Shown: positions 8,568 through 17,861, numbered from the stretch's first letter. The stretch is 56,470 bases of DNA from Thermoleophilaceae bacterium (GCA_030447905.1 JAUJNZ010000002.1:111999-168468), one strand, 5' to 3'. The notes: generated by a model not told the origin, from the letters alone. A program made the numbers and translations.

Positions 8568-9563
8568 ATGAGCCAGGACCCCCTTCGCGACGCCCACGGC
8601 CGCCTCATCTCCGACCTGCGGGTCTCGGTCACCGACCGGTGCAACTTCCGTTGCCAGTACTGCATGCCGGCCGAGGGCATGCCCTGGCTCGACCGGGCCG
8701 ACGTGCTCAGCTTTGAGGAGATCAAACGGCTCGTGCGGCTCTTCGCCGCGCTCGGGGTCACCGACGTGCGCCTGACCGGAGGCGAACCGCTCGTGCGGCG
8801 AGACTTCCCGAGGCTCGTCGGGATGCTGGCGGCCGTCGAAGGGCTCGAGGACCTCTCGCTCACCACCAACGGCTACCTCCTCGAGCGCGACGCCGACGAG
8901 CTCGTCGCCGCGGGGATCGGGCGCGTGAACGTGTCGATCGACTCGCTGCAACGCGATCGCTTCTTCCAGATCACGCGCCGTGACTCCCTCGCGCAGGTCC
9001 TGCGCGGGCTCGAGGCGCTCGCGCGCCACCCCGAGGTCCACCCGATCAAGGTCAACGCCGTCGCCATGCGCGGCTTCAGCGAGGAGGAGGCGATCCCGTT
9101 CGCCGACTTCGCCCGCTCGACTGCCTTCCAGGTGCGGTTCATCGAGTTCATGCCGCTCGATGCCGACCGCGAGTGGGCCTCCGACGCCGTCCTCAGCGGC
9201 GAGGAGCTGCGGAGCATCGTCGACGCCGTCCATCCGCTCGAGGAGCGCCCGCGTGAGCCGCATGCCACCGCCCGGGTGTACCGCTTCCGCGACGGCCGCG
9301 GGGAGATCGGGTTCGTCAACCCGGTGTCGGACCCTTTCTGTGGCGACTGCAACCGGATTCGCCTGACCGCCGAGGGCAGGTTGCGAACCTGCCTGTTCTC
9401 CCACCACGAGACCGACCTCCGCGATCCCCTGCGGGCCGGCGCGAGCGATGGAGAGCTGGAGCTGGTCGTCCGCGAAGCGGTCTGGCGCAAGGAGCTCAAG
9501 CACCGCGTCAACGAGCCGGGGTTCACCCCCCCGCCGCGGTCGATGAGCGCCATCGGGGGGTAG
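8568..9563 (+). CDS. moaA: GTP 3',8-cyclase MoaA (molybdenum cofactor biosynthesis)
   Basis: A 331-residue radical SAM enzyme that converts GTP to 3',8-cyclo-GTP, the first step of molybdopterin synthesis. Near the N-terminus CNFRCQYCMP gives the CxxxCxxC cluster site for SAM cleavage; LTGGEPLVRRD is the SAM-binding GGEP motif; the C-terminal cluster that binds GTP is CGDCNRIRLTAEGRLRTC. The chain ends in GG, as MoaA proteins do and as its activity requires. No other moa gene is near, so the rest of the pathway must be elsewhere. It lies 26 bp after gltA and probably has its own leaderless promoter. Confidence 0.96.
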   Translation: MSQDPLRDAHGRLISDLRVSVTDRCNFRCQYCMPAEGMPWLDRADVLSFEEIKRLVRLFAALGVTDVRLTGGEPLVRRDFPRLVGMLAAVEGLEDLSLTTNGYLLERDADELVAAGIGRVNVSIDSLQRDRFFQITRRDSLAQVLRGLEALARHPEVHPIKVNAVAMRGFSEEEAIPFADFARSTAFQVRFIEFMPLDADREWASDAVLSGEELRSIVDAVHPLEERPREPHATARVYRFRDGRGEIGFVNPVSDPFCGDCNRIRLTAEGRLRTCLFSHHETDLRDPLRAGASDGELELVVREAVWRKELKHRVNEPGFTPPPRSMSAIGG

Positions 9564-9603
9564 GCCCGCCGGCGCAGGGTCCGCGCCGGTGCCGTAGGGA
9601 GCG

Positions 9604-9951
9604 ATGCTGGGGGCCTACCGCCTCAAGGTCCGCTCCGGCCCGCGCGTCGAGCGATGGCGCTTCGGCGGCCGCGACGCCGCGCTGGCCGAGCTCGAGGCCC
9701 GCGCGCGCTCCATCGCCGACGACGCGAGCGCACGGCGCATCGACCTCAGGGTACGCCGGTTCGAGCCGGTGGCGCAGGTCGTGGCCCGGCTGGAGCTCGC
9801 CGGCCCGCGTCGCCTGCGGGCGGGGCTCGACGTGCGCGGCGACGGCTCGGTCGAGGCCTACACCGGCGCCCTGCGCCGTCGGGTGATCGAGCAGCGAGCC
9901 GGCGAGTCGGCGTACGAGGCGCTGCGGCGGATCGTCGCCGAAGCGCGTTGA
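9604..9951 (+). CDS. Conserved hypothetical protein
   Basis: A 115-residue soluble protein with ATG start behind a GGGAG site. It is rich in Arg, Ala and Glu (RVERWRFGGRDAALAELEAR, RRFEPVAQVVARLEL) with alternating helix and strand potential, no signal peptide and no membrane segment. No function is recognised. Composition and codon use match the neighbours, and it sits 40 bp after moaA. Confidence 0.6.
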   Translation: MLGAYRLKVRSGPRVERWRFGGRDAALAELEARARSIADDASARRIDLRVRRFEPVAQVVARLELAGPRRLRAGLDVRGDGSVEAYTGALRRRVIEQRAGESAYEALRRIVAEAR

Positions 9952-9976
9952 GCTCGATCCCTCCAAAGGCGGGCGC

Positions 9977-9982
9977 TATAAC
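9977..9982 (+). promoter_or_regulatory. Putative -10 element (TATAAC), leaderless start
   Basis: TATAAC lies seven bases before the ATG at 9990 and no ribosome site is present, consistent with a leaderless transcript. Confidence 0.45.
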
Positions 9983-9989
9983 CGCCGCC

Positions 9990-10343
9990 ATGGCCAAGCG
10001 GTCGCTCGTCGAGCTCCCCGGCGGTGCCGAGCCGCCCTACACCGTGTTCGTGAACGGCGTTCGCCAGGCCGAGGGCTCCGACTACCGCGTCAAGGGCCGC
10101 TCGCTGCTCTTCGACCGCGAGCTCAGGCAGGAGGGGCCGCTCGGCTTCTGGCGCTGGACGTTGATGTTCTTCTCGATCGCGGGCACCTATCGCCGCCACG
10201 ACTCGGTCGACGTGAAGTATCGCCAGGACGGGCGTGACCGGGTCGCGACGAACCTCGACGTCGTTTACCTGGAGCAGCCGGACACCCCCGCGGCGAGCGG
10301 ACCCGGGGAGCGCGGCGGTGCCGATCGGCGCGCCGGTCCCTAG
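9990..10343 (+). CDS. Conserved hypothetical protein
   Basis: A 117-residue protein beginning MAKRSLVELPGGAEPPYTVF. It contains VFVNGVRQAEGSDYRVKGRS and LRQEGPLGFWRWTLMFFSIA, a compact strand-rich N-terminal part followed by an aromatic, hydrophobic stretch too short to be a sure membrane helix. This arrangement recurs in actinobacterial hypotheticals. It is likely transcribed from its own leaderless promoter and is followed after nine bases by metF. Function unknown. Confidence 0.65.
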   Translation: MAKRSLVELPGGAEPPYTVFVNGVRQAEGSDYRVKGRSLLFDRELRQEGPLGFWRWTLMFFSIAGTYRRHDSVDVKYRQDGRDRVATNLDVVYLEQPDTPAASGPGERGGADRRAGP

Positions 10344-10346
10344 TAT
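10341..10346 (+). promoter_or_regulatory. Putative -10 element (TAGTAT) for leaderless metF
   Basis: TAGTAT is followed by six bases and then the metF ATG at 10353. It overlaps the stop codon of the upstream gene, so metF probably has its own promoter as well as read-through. Confidence 0.5.
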
Positions 10347-10352
10347 CTCGGC

Positions 10353-11249
10353 ATGCGAATCGACCAGATCCTCGAGGAGCGCCGCCCCTGCTTCTCGTTC
10401 GAGTTCTTCCCGCCCAAGGACGACGAGGGCATGGAGAGGCTGTTCAACACGGTCTCCGAGCTCCAGAAGGACGACCCGGCGTTCGTGTCGGTCACCTACG
10501 GCGCGGCGGGATCGACCCGCGACCGCACGCTGGGCGTCGTCAAGCGGATCCGCCAGGAGACCGACATCGAGGCCATGGCGCACTTCAGTGTCGTCGGCGC
10601 CACCGTGGACGATCTACGCGCCACGCTCGACGACATGGATGAGATCGGGATCGAGAACGTCCTCGCCCTCCGCGGCGATCCGCCGAAGGGTGAGACCGAG
10701 TGGCGCGCGACCGAGGGCGGCCTGCACTACTCGACCGAGCTCGCACGGCTCATCTCCGACGCCTATCCCTTCTGCATCGGCGCCGCCTGCTTCCCCGAGG
10801 TCCATCCCGAGGCCCAGAGCCTGGAGCACGACCTGCGCTTCCTGCGCGAGAAGGTCGAGGCCGGGGCGAGCTTTCTGATCACCCAGCTCTTCTTCGACAA
10901 CGAGCTCTACTTCAACTTCGTCGAGGAGGCGCGCGCGGCGGGTATCGGAGTGCCGATCATCCCGGGGATCATGCCGGTGACCAACTATCGCCAGATCAAG
11001 CGCTTCACGGAGATGTGCGGTGCCTCGATCCCCGAGGACCTCGAGCGCGAGCTCGCCGAGCGCCAGGACGACCCCGACGCCGTGAAGGACCTGGGGGTCT
11101 CCTACGCCACGCTCCAGTGCGCCGAGCTTCTGTCGCGCGGTGCGCCCGGGATCCACTTCTACACGCTGAACAAGTCTCCGGCTACGCGGTCGATCCTGGC
11201 CGCTCTGCGCGCCGCCCGGCCGTGGGACCGCACGCTCGCGCCGGTGTAG
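10353..11249 (+). CDS. metF: 5,10-methylenetetrahydrofolate reductase
   Basis: A 298-residue FAD-binding TIM-barrel enzyme that reduces 5,10-methylene-THF to 5-methyl-THF, the methyl donor for methionine synthesis. Family marks are FSFEFFPPKDDEG (strand 1 with the catalytic Glu), FVSVTYGAAGSTRDRT, NVLALRGDPPKGE (FAD site) and FLITQLFFDNELYFNFV. Length agrees with bacterial MetF, which lacks the SAM-binding regulatory domain of eukaryotic enzymes. The nearby hypotheticals give no further clue to a methionine operon. Confidence 0.96.
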   Translation: MRIDQILEERRPCFSFEFFPPKDDEGMERLFNTVSELQKDDPAFVSVTYGAAGSTRDRTLGVVKRIRQETDIEAMAHFSVVGATVDDLRATLDDMDEIGIENVLALRGDPPKGETEWRATEGGLHYSTELARLISDAYPFCIGAACFPEVHPEAQSLEHDLRFLREKVEAGASFLITQLFFDNELYFNFVEEARAAGIGVPIIPGIMPVTNYRQIKRFTEMCGASIPEDLERELAERQDDPDAVKDLGVSYATLQCAELLSRGAPGIHFYTLNKSPATRSILAALRAARPWDRTLAPV

Positions 11250-11276
11250 CCGGCCAGCTCGCCTTGCGTCAGGTCG

Positions 11277-11639
11277 ATGGGCCGCCGCCAGCGCCGTCGC
11301 GCACACGAGACCGCATCGCAGCCGTCGGCACACGCCACCGAGTACCGCGACGCCGACGGGAACGTCCTCAGCCTCCGCGACACCCTGTCCGCCGGGACGG
11401 TCGAACGCTTCGGGACACTCGATAGCCGGCCGGGCGCCTCGTTCGAGGACCTCGAAGAGCGCCGGCTCGAGTTCCTGTTCGAGCGGCTCGCCGTGCGCTG
11501 GGAGATCGCCGGTCTACCGCTCGAGGGACAGGCCGAGCTGCTCGGGCGCCTGCGCATGGCCGATCCGCCGCTGCGGCGCTGGGTTCGCGAGACCGTGACC
11601 GCGCACGCGCGCGCTCGGCTGCCGGAGCTGGGGGCATAG
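11277..11639 (+). CDS. Conserved hypothetical protein
   Basis: A 120-residue soluble protein starting 27 bases after metF. The N-terminal ~25 residues are basic and probably disordered; the rest (ADGNVLSLRDTLSAGTVERF, FEDLEERRLEFLFERLAVRW, AELLGRLRMADPPLRRWVRE) looks helical. No recognised domain. Sequence and codon pattern suggest a true gene, possibly co-transcribed with metF. Confidence 0.6.
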   Translation: MGRRQRRRAHETASQPSAHATEYRDADGNVLSLRDTLSAGTVERFGTLDSRPGASFEDLEERRLEFLFERLAVRWEIAGLPLEGQAELLGRLRMADPPLRRWVRETVTAHARARLPELGA

Positions 11640-11717
11640 CGCGTCCGATCGGGGGCTCGGGCGGCCGCTATCACCGTCGACCGACCGGGCGTGGGGCCGG
11701 AACGGGACGGCTAAGGT

Positions 11718-14700
11718 GTGAGCACGCCGATGGCGACCAGCAACCTCGAGATCATCATGCCCCAGATGGGCGAGTCGGTCACCGAAGGCACGGTGCTCGA
11801 GTGGCACAAGCAGGTGGGCGACGAGGTGGAGGCCGACGAGACGATCGTCGAGGTCTCGACCGACAAGGTCGACGCCGAGGTGTCGGCACCCGCCGACGGG
11901 GTGATCGCAGAGATCCTGGTCGAGCCCGACGAGACCGTGCCGGTGGGGACGGTGTTGGCTCAGGTCACGGTCGGCGGCGCGGCCGGTGAGGACGGGGCAG
12001 CGATCGAGGCCGAGGAGGACGCCGCGACGATCGTCCAAGGCGCCGGCTCCCCACCGGCCGGCAAAGGCGGGGTCCCCGCCGCCGAGGAGGGCGACGCCGA
12101 GGCGGCCGGCGCCCGCGCGGGCGAAGCGGGCATCCTGACGCCACCAGGCGAAGGCGCCGGCCCGCCGCTCGCGCCCGACACCGGCGAGAGCACCGTCGAG
12201 GAGGCCGAGCACGGCGCCGCGGCCGAGCGGGAGTCGATGGAAGCGGCCGAGGCCGCGGCGAAGGGCCGCGCGCCCGAGCGACCCGGGCCGCCGCCCCGCG
12301 GCGGCGCCCCCGCCGGGGAGCTGGTCGACGTGGCGCTCCCCCAGATGGGCGAGTCGGTCGCCGAGGGGACTGTGCTCGAGTGGCTCAAGCAGGTCGGCGA
12401 CCGGGTCGAGACCGACGAGACGATCGTCGAGGTCTCGACCGACAAGGTCGACGCCGAGGTTCCCGCCCCGGCCACGGGCACGATCGCCGAGATCCTCGTC
12501 GAGCCCGACGAGACCGTCGGGGTCGGAACGGTCCTGGGTCGAATCGCGGTCGGGGCGACGGCGCCCGCCCCGGCGCCCGTGCTCGAGAGCTCGCCGCCGG
12601 CACCGGCGGACGACGCGACGCTCGCCGCCGACCCCGCCACCGCGGCTGCGCCGGCCATACCGATCGACGGCGGCGCGATCGCCGCCACCCCGGTCGCAGC
12701 GCGCATCGCCAGCGCCCACGGGCTTGACCTCGCCGCGGTGACCGGCTCCGGACCGCGGGGCCGGGTCACCAAGGATGACGTGCTCGCCGCCGTCGAGGGC
12801 AACCCCGCCGCCCCCGAGGCGGCTCGGGCCACGGCCCGGGCGACCGCGGCGGTCGAGGCCCAGCTCGAGCAGGGCGCCGCCGAGGCCGCCCCGCCCCCGA
12901 CCACCCCAGCCGCCCGCCCCGAACCGATACGGCGTCCCCTCCGGGGCCCCGCCGGCACGCTCGCGCAGTACATGAACGAGAGCCGGTCGATCCCCACGGC
13001 GACGAGCTTTCGCACCCTGTCGGTCGACGCGCTGGATGAGCGCCGCCGTCAGCTCAAGGCCAGCGGCCGGCGCATCTCCTTCACTCATCTGATCGCCTGG
13101 GCGATCGTCGAGGCTGCCCGCGATATGCCGGTGATGGCCCACGCCTACGCCGAGTCAGAGGGCAAGCCGCAGGTCGTCGAGCCCGCCGCGCTCAACCTGG
13201 GGCTCGCGGTCGACGTCGAGCGTCGCGACGGCTCGCGGTCGCTCGTCACCCCCGTCGTCCACGACGCCGGCTCGCTCGACCTCGCCGGGTTCCTCCGTCG
13301 CTACGACGAGCTCGTGGCCGGGGCGCGCGACGGCAGCCTTCCACCGGAGGCCTACTCCGGCGCGAACCTCACCCTGACCAACCCGGGCGGCATCGGGACC
13401 GTCGCCTCGGTCCCCCGGCTGATGCCCGGCCAGGGCACGATCGTGGCCACCGGGGCAATCGGCTTTCCGGCGGGCTTCGAGCGGGTCGATCCGGACCAGC
13501 TCGGCGAGCTCGGGATCTCGAAGACGATGACGATGACCAGCACCTACGACCATCGCGTGATCCAGGGCGCGCAGTCCGGCGCCTTTCTCAAGCGCATCGG
13601 CGAGCTGCTGTCGGGCGAGCACGGATTCTACGAGGCGGTGTTCGCCGCGCTCGGCGTGGAGGTAGCGCGGGACGAGCCCGAGCAGGCCGACGGCGCCGGG
13701 CCGGTGACCGCCGCCGAGCCCGTCAGCTCGCCGGTCACCCCGGGGGCGCGCGAGCAGTCCGACGAGGCCATGCTCCAGGCCGTCCAAGCCGCGACCTCGG
13801 TGGTCAAGGCCCACCGCATGCACGGGCACCTGTGGGCCAATCTCGATCCCCTCGGCTCGGCTCCCGAGGGCGACCCGGCGCTCGACCCGCGCAACGTCCA
13901 CCTCACTCCCGAGCTGATGCGCGCGATCCCCGCCTCCGTGCTGCGCGTCGCCGTGCCCGGGGAGACCTTCGGCGAGGCGCTACCCCACCTCCAGAGGATC
14001 TACTGCGGGACGATCGCCTACGAGTTCGAGCACATCTCCAACCACGACGAGCGGGTGTGGCTGCGCCAGACCGTCGAGTCGGGTGAGCACCGCAGACCAC
14101 TCTCGGCCGAGGAGAAGCGCGGCCTGCTCGAGCGCCTGACCCAGGTCGAGGCGCTCGAGAACTATCTGCACAAGGCGTTTCTGGGGCGCAAGCAGTTCTC
14201 GATCGAGGGCCTCGACATGCTCGTTCCCGTGCTCGACGAGACGATCGAGCTCGCATCCGCCGCGGGTGCGCGTGAGGTGCTGATCGGAATGGCCCACCGG
14301 GGCCGGCTGAACGTCCTCTGCCACACGGTCGGGCGGCCGTACGAGTCGATCCTCGTCGAGTTCGAGGGCGAGCAGTCACTCGAGGCCGAGACGGCTATGC
14401 CCGAGGGCGGCACCGGCGACGTCAAGTACCACCACGGCGCCGCGGGCACCTACCGCACCCGCGACGGTCGTGGAATCACCGTCAGCCTGTCCCCCAACCC
14501 GAGCCATCTCGAGTACGTCGACCCGGTCGTCGAGGGCCGCGCGCGCGCGGACCAGTCAAGCCGCAAGGGACGCGAGCTTCATCACGACCCGACGCTCGTG
14601 TTGCCGGTGCTCGTCCACGGCGACGCCGCCTTCCCCGCCCAGGGCGTCGTCGCCGAGACGCTCAACCTCCAGAGCCTGCGCGGCTATTCGACCGGCGGCA

Positions 14701-16484
14701 CGATCCACATCATCACCAACAACCAGCTCGGCTTCACCACCGACCCCTCCGAGGCGCGCTCGACCCGGTATGCCTCCGACCTGGCCAAGGGCTTCGACGT
14801 CCCGATCATCCATGTCAACGCCGACGACGTCGAGGCCTGCGTCTCCGCGGTCCGGCTCGCCATGGCCTACCGCGCACGGTTCCGGCGCAACGCGCTGATC
14901 GACCTCGTCGGCTACCGCCGCTTCGGCCACAACGAGACCGACGAGCCCGCGTACACCCAGCCAAGGATGTACGCCAGGATCAAAGAGCATCCCCCGGTGC
15001 GCTCGCTGTACGCCGACCACCTGGCCGACGAGGGCGTCGTCACCGACGAGGAGGTCGAGCAGATCTCCGATGAGGCCCAGAGCCGCCTCGCCGACGCACA
15101 CGCCGAGCTCAAGGAACACATGGCGCGCGAAGAGGACGACACCGGCGAGTTTCAGCTCGACCGGGGGCCGAGCACCGAGCCGAAGACCTCGCTCGGAGAG
15201 GACAGCCTGCGCTCGCTCAACGAGCAACTGCTCAAGGTGCCCGAGGGCTTCGAGGTCCACCGCAAGCTCAGGCCCCAGTTCGACCGCCGGCGCGAGGCGC
15301 TCGGGGCCGAGGGCGAAATCGACTGGGCGCAGGCCGAGGAGCTCGCCTTTGCGAGCCTGCTCTGCCAGGGCGTGCCGATCCGCCTGACCGGCCAGGACTC
15401 AGAGCGGGGCACGTTCAGCCAGCGCCATTTCGTCCTCCACGACGCCAAGACCGGCGAGGAGCACACGCCGATGAAGCGCCTGGCCAAGGCGACTGCGCCG
15501 TTCGAGCTGCACAACAGCCCGTTGTCTGAGACCGGGTGCCTCGGCTTCGAGTACGGCTACAGCGCTCAGGCGCCGGAGGCCCTCGTCCTCTGGGAGGCCC
15601 AGTTCGGCGACTTCGTCAACGGGGCGCAGGTGATCGTCGACCAGTTCATCGCCTCGGGGCTGGCAAAGTGGGGGCAGACCACGCGCCTCACGCTACTGCT
15701 CCCCCACGGCTACGAGGGCTCGGGGCCCGAGCACTCGAGCGCCCGCCTCGAGCGCTTCATCCAACTCTCCTCGGAGGGAAATCTGCGGGTGGCCAACCCT
15801 ACGACTCCGGCGCAGTACTTCCACCTCCTGCGTCGCCAGGCGCTCGTCTCCAAGCAGCGACCGCTCATCGTCATGACCCCCAAGAGCCTGCTGCGCCACC
15901 CTCAGGCGACCTCGAGGGCAAGCGAGCTCACGAGCGGGTCCTTCCAGGTCGTGCTCGACGATCCGCAACTACCGGGCGACCGCGAGCAGGTCACCCGCCT
16001 CGTGCTCTGCTCCGGGAAGCTGTACTACGACCTGATCGGCCATCCCGGCCGTCCCGAGGCCCGGCGCGTCGCGATCGCGCGGGTCGAGCTGCTCTATCCG
16101 TTCGCCGAGAAGGAGCTGCGCGACCTCATGGCGAGCTACCCGTCTCTCGAGACCGTCGTCTGGGCCCAGGAGGAGCCGCGCAACATGGGCGCGCGGGCGG
16201 TCATGGAGTCGCGCCTGCTCTGGCTCCTCACCGACGAGGGCGTGCATTACGAGTACATCGGCCGGCCCCTGCGGGCCAGCCCGGGAGAAGGCTACTCACC
16301 GGCTCACAAGGCCGAGCAGGCGCGCATCCTGCGCGGGGCCCTCGAGGTGGGCACCGAGGCGGGGGAAGGCCGAAACGGCGGCGGCCCGGGGGCCGGCGCG
16401 GGCAGCGACGGAAGCTCGAACGGCGGCGGCGTGGACGGTCCGTTCGCCGGCGCTGAGGCCCAGTCGGCCCGCAAGACGCGCTGA
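11718..16484 (+). CDS. kgd: Multifunctional 2-oxoglutarate dehydrogenase (fused lipoyl/E2/E1)
   Basis: A 1588-residue fusion that decarboxylates 2-oxoglutarate and transfers the succinyl group to CoA. Order: lipoyl domain 1 (residues ~9-83, lipoyl Lys50 in TDKVDAE), Ala/Glu/Pro-rich linker, lipoyl domain 2 (~202-276, Lys243), peripheral subunit-binding domain (~322-360, VAARIASAHGLDLAAVTGSG), E2 acyltransferase core (~400-640, TYDHRVIQGAQSG with catalytic His612), then the thiamine-diphosphate E1 part (~690-1550, with GDAAFPAQGV at Asp969 and GHNETDEP). E2 core plus E1 matches actinobacterial Kgd/OdhA, but mycobacterial and corynebacterial proteins lack the lipoyl and binding domains, so this chain could need only E3 to work. 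GTG at 11718 is assigned; the ATG at 11730, twelve bases further from a TAAGGT hexamer at 11712, is a good alternative. The C-terminal ~50 residues are low complexity. Confidence 0.94.
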   Translation: MSTPMATSNLEIIMPQMGESVTEGTVLEWHKQVGDEVEADETIVEVSTDKVDAEVSAPADGVIAEILVEPDETVPVGTVLAQVTVGGAAGEDGAAIEAEEDAATIVQGAGSPPAGKGGVPAAEEGDAEAAGARAGEAGILTPPGEGAGPPLAPDTGESTVEEAEHGAAAERESMEAAEAAAKGRAPERPGPPPRGGAPAGELVDVALPQMGESVAEGTVLEWLKQVGDRVETDETIVEVSTDKVDAEVPAPATGTIAEILVEPDETVGVGTVLGRIAVGATAPAPAPVLESSPPAPADDATLAADPATAAAPAIPIDGGAIAATPVAARIASAHGLDLAAVTGSGPRGRVTKDDVLAAVEGNPAAPEAARATARATAAVEAQLEQGAAEAAPPPTTPAARPEPIRRPLRGPAGTLAQYMNESRSIPTATSFRTLSVDALDERRRQLKASGRRISFTHLIAWAIVEAARDMPVMAHAYAESEGKPQVVEPAALNLGLAVDVERRDGSRSLVTPVVHDAGSLDLAGFLRRYDELVAGARDGSLPPEAYSGANLTLTNPGGIGTVASVPRLMPGQGTIVATGAIGFPAGFERVDPDQLGELGISKTMTMTSTYDHRVIQGAQSGAFLKRIGELLSGEHGFYEAVFAALGVEVARDEPEQADGAGPVTAAEPVSSPVTPGAREQSDEAMLQAVQAATSVVKAHRMHGHLWANLDPLGSAPEGDPALDPRNVHLTPELMRAIPASVLRVAVPGETFGEALPHLQRIYCGTIAYEFEHISNHDERVWLRQTVESGEHRRPLSAEEKRGLLERLTQVEALENYLHKAFLGRKQFSIEGLDMLVPVLDETIELASAAGAREVLIGMAHRGRLNVLCHTVGRPYESILVEFEGEQSLEAETAMPEGGTGDVKYHHGAAGTYRTRDGRGITVSLSPNPSHLEYVDPVVEGRARADQSSRKGRELHHDPTLVLPVLVHGDAAFPAQGVVAETLNLQSLRGYSTGGTIHIITNNQLGFTTDPSEARSTRYASDLAKGFDVPIIHVNADDVEACVSAVRLAMAYRARFRRNALIDLVGYRRFGHNETDEPAYTQPRMYARIKEHPPVRSLYADHLADEGVVTDEEVEQISDEAQSRLADAHAELKEHMAREEDDTGEFQLDRGPSTEPKTSLGEDSLRSLNEQLLKVPEGFEVHRKLRPQFDRRREALGAEGEIDWAQAEELAFASLLCQGVPIRLTGQDSERGTFSQRHFVLHDAKTGEEHTPMKRLAKATAPFELHNSPLSETGCLGFEYGYSAQAPEALVLWEAQFGDFVNGAQVIVDQFIASGLAKWGQTTRLTLLLPHGYEGSGPEHSSARLERFIQLSSEGNLRVANPTTPAQYFHLLRRQALVSKQRPLIVMTPKSLLRHPQATSRASELTSGSFQVVLDDPQLPGDREQVTRLVLCSGKLYYDLIGHPGRPEARRVAIARVELLYPFAEKELRDLMASYPSLETVVWAQEEPRNMGARAVMESRLLWLLTDEGVHYEYIGRPLRASPGEGYSPAHKAEQARILRGALEVGTEAGEGRNGGGPGAGAGSDGSSNGGGVDGPFAGAEAQSARKTR

Positions 16485-16488
16485 GCGG

Positions 16489-16908
16489 CTAGGCGGCGTC
16501 GGTCCGAGCGGGGGCTCGGGCAGGGCGGGCGTGCCGTCCGGTCCTCCGGATCGCCGGTCTGTCGGCGTCCTCCGGCAGGCGGTAGATCGGGAGCCTTCTC
16601 GCGCGGTGGGGCGAGGTGGCGGCCTCCGCACGCGTTGCGGGATCGGTCCTGCTACCCCCGATGTTCTCCACGATCCGGTCGACGCGCCGCTCGAGCCCGG
16701 CGAGTGACAGCCCGTGCGAGTAGGCAAAGGCCAGGAAGCGATCGACCTCGATCTCGCGGGCGCCGCGCCTCGACCTTCCGGGGCACGACGGGTCGAGGAG
16801 CAGCGCGGCGATAAGGGCGTCGGGGTCGAGAGGCTCGACGGGAGCCGCGAGTTGCCGGCGCCCATGGTGGTCGGAGCGACCGGGGGGCGGCTGCTCGGCC
16901 GGGTCCAC
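16489..16908 (-). CDS. Hypothetical protein
   Basis: A 139-residue frame with GTG start, convergent with kgd after only four bases. The middle (LDPDALIAALLLDPSCPGRS, EIEVDRFLAFAYSHGLSLAG, LERRVDRIVENIGG) resembles a real helical protein; both ends are low-complexity and Arg/Pro-rich. No family recognised and no strong ribosome site. Confidence 0.5.
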   Translation of the reverse strand: MDPAEQPPPGRSDHHGRRQLAAPVEPLDPDALIAALLLDPSCPGRSRRGAREIEVDRFLAFAYSHGLSLAGLERRVDRIVENIGGSRTDPATRAEAATSPHRARRLPIYRLPEDADRPAIRRTGRHARPARAPARTDAA

Positions 16909-17021
16909 GGTGGAAACCCTACGAGTCGGGACGGACGCCCGGGTCCGGTGGACCGGTCATGCGCCGAGGCTCGCAGCGAAGGGGCTCGCGGTGTGATCGG
17001 GTGGTGAAGAACGCGGCTCAG

Positions 17022-17825
17022 TCACCGCTTCGAGCGCTGGGCGGCCGCGGCGCGGTCGGCCACCTCGCCGGCCCCGAGACGTCTCCCGACGGCCGCCACG
17101 AGGCCGGGGGCCACGCCGGCCAGCGCGGCGGAGACGCGCAGGGGGATGGGCGCGACGTCGATCTCTCCGTGGCCGTTCTCGATTGCCCTGACCACGGCCG
17201 CCGCGACGTCGTCCGGCGACGGAAGGCGTACCCCGAGTGGAAGCTCGATGCGGGTGTCTGCCCACATGCCCGCCTCGGCGATGAAGCTCGGGAACACGGC
17301 GCTCGCGCCGACCCCGGTGCCGGCCAGCTCGGCCCGCAGCGAAGCGGCAAACCCGCGCAGGCCATACTTGGTGGCCGTGTAGACCGACGTGCCCGCCGAC
17401 GGCACCTTGCCGTTGAGCGAGGACACGAAGACCAGGTGGCCCTGCCCGCGCTCGCCCATGGCGGGGATCAGCGCCCGCGCCAGCTGCATCGGAGCGCGCA
17501 GGTTGACGTCGAGAGCGCGGTCGATCTCCTCGGCGGCGAAGGTGGCGAGGCGACCGCTGGCGGGGAGGGCGGCGTTGGCCACGAGCACGTCGACTCGGCC
17601 GGCCCGCTCCGCGAGGGCGGCTACGCCGTCGTGGGCAGCCAGGTCGGCGACGCGCGGCTCGATCCGGTCGCCGAGCTCGGCGTGCAGCTGCGCCAGCGCA
17701 TCCTCGCGCCGGCCCGTGGCGACGACCGTCGCGCCCCGGGCGTGCAGAGCGCGGGCGATGGCGCGGCCGAGGCCGCCCGTGGCCCCCGTGAGCAGGACGC
17801 GACGGCGATTGAGGGGCACTCCCAC
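17022..17825 (-). CDS. Short-chain dehydrogenase/reductase (SDR)
   Basis: A 267-residue classical SDR using NAD(P)H to reduce or oxidise a carbonyl or alcohol. TGATGGLGRAIA is the Gly-rich cofactor site, VLVANAALPASG corresponds to the NAG structural motif, and the catalytic Ser lies in FVSSLNG with YTATK supplying Tyr and Lys. The start is GTG at 17825, with another GTG two codons later. ATVVATGRRED, with Arg after the second strand, favours NADPH (inference). It lies 36 bases downstream of the GH31 gene on the same strand, so the two may be co-transcribed. Substrate unknown. Confidence 0.9.
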   Translation of the reverse strand: MGVPLNRRRVLLTGATGGLGRAIARALHARGATVVATGRREDALAQLHAELGDRIEPRVADLAAHDGVAALAERAGRVDVLVANAALPASGRLATFAAEEIDRALDVNLRAPMQLARALIPAMGERGQGHLVFVSSLNGKVPSAGTSVYTATKYGLRGFAASLRAELAGTGVGASAVFPSFIAEAGMWADTRIELPLGVRLPSPDDVAAAVVRAIENGHGEIDVAPIPLRVSAALAGVAPGLVAAVGRRLGAGEVADRAAAAQRSKR

Positions 17826-17861
17826 GGCACGGCGATCGTACTTGGCCTCACCGCCTCGGCC

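Noticed and set aside
11514-13142. Long minus-strand open frame (542 codons) opposite the 2-oxoglutarate dehydrogenase gene
   Set aside because: It mirrors the GC-rich third-position pattern of the sense gene and is rich in Arg, Gly and Asp without any family motif.
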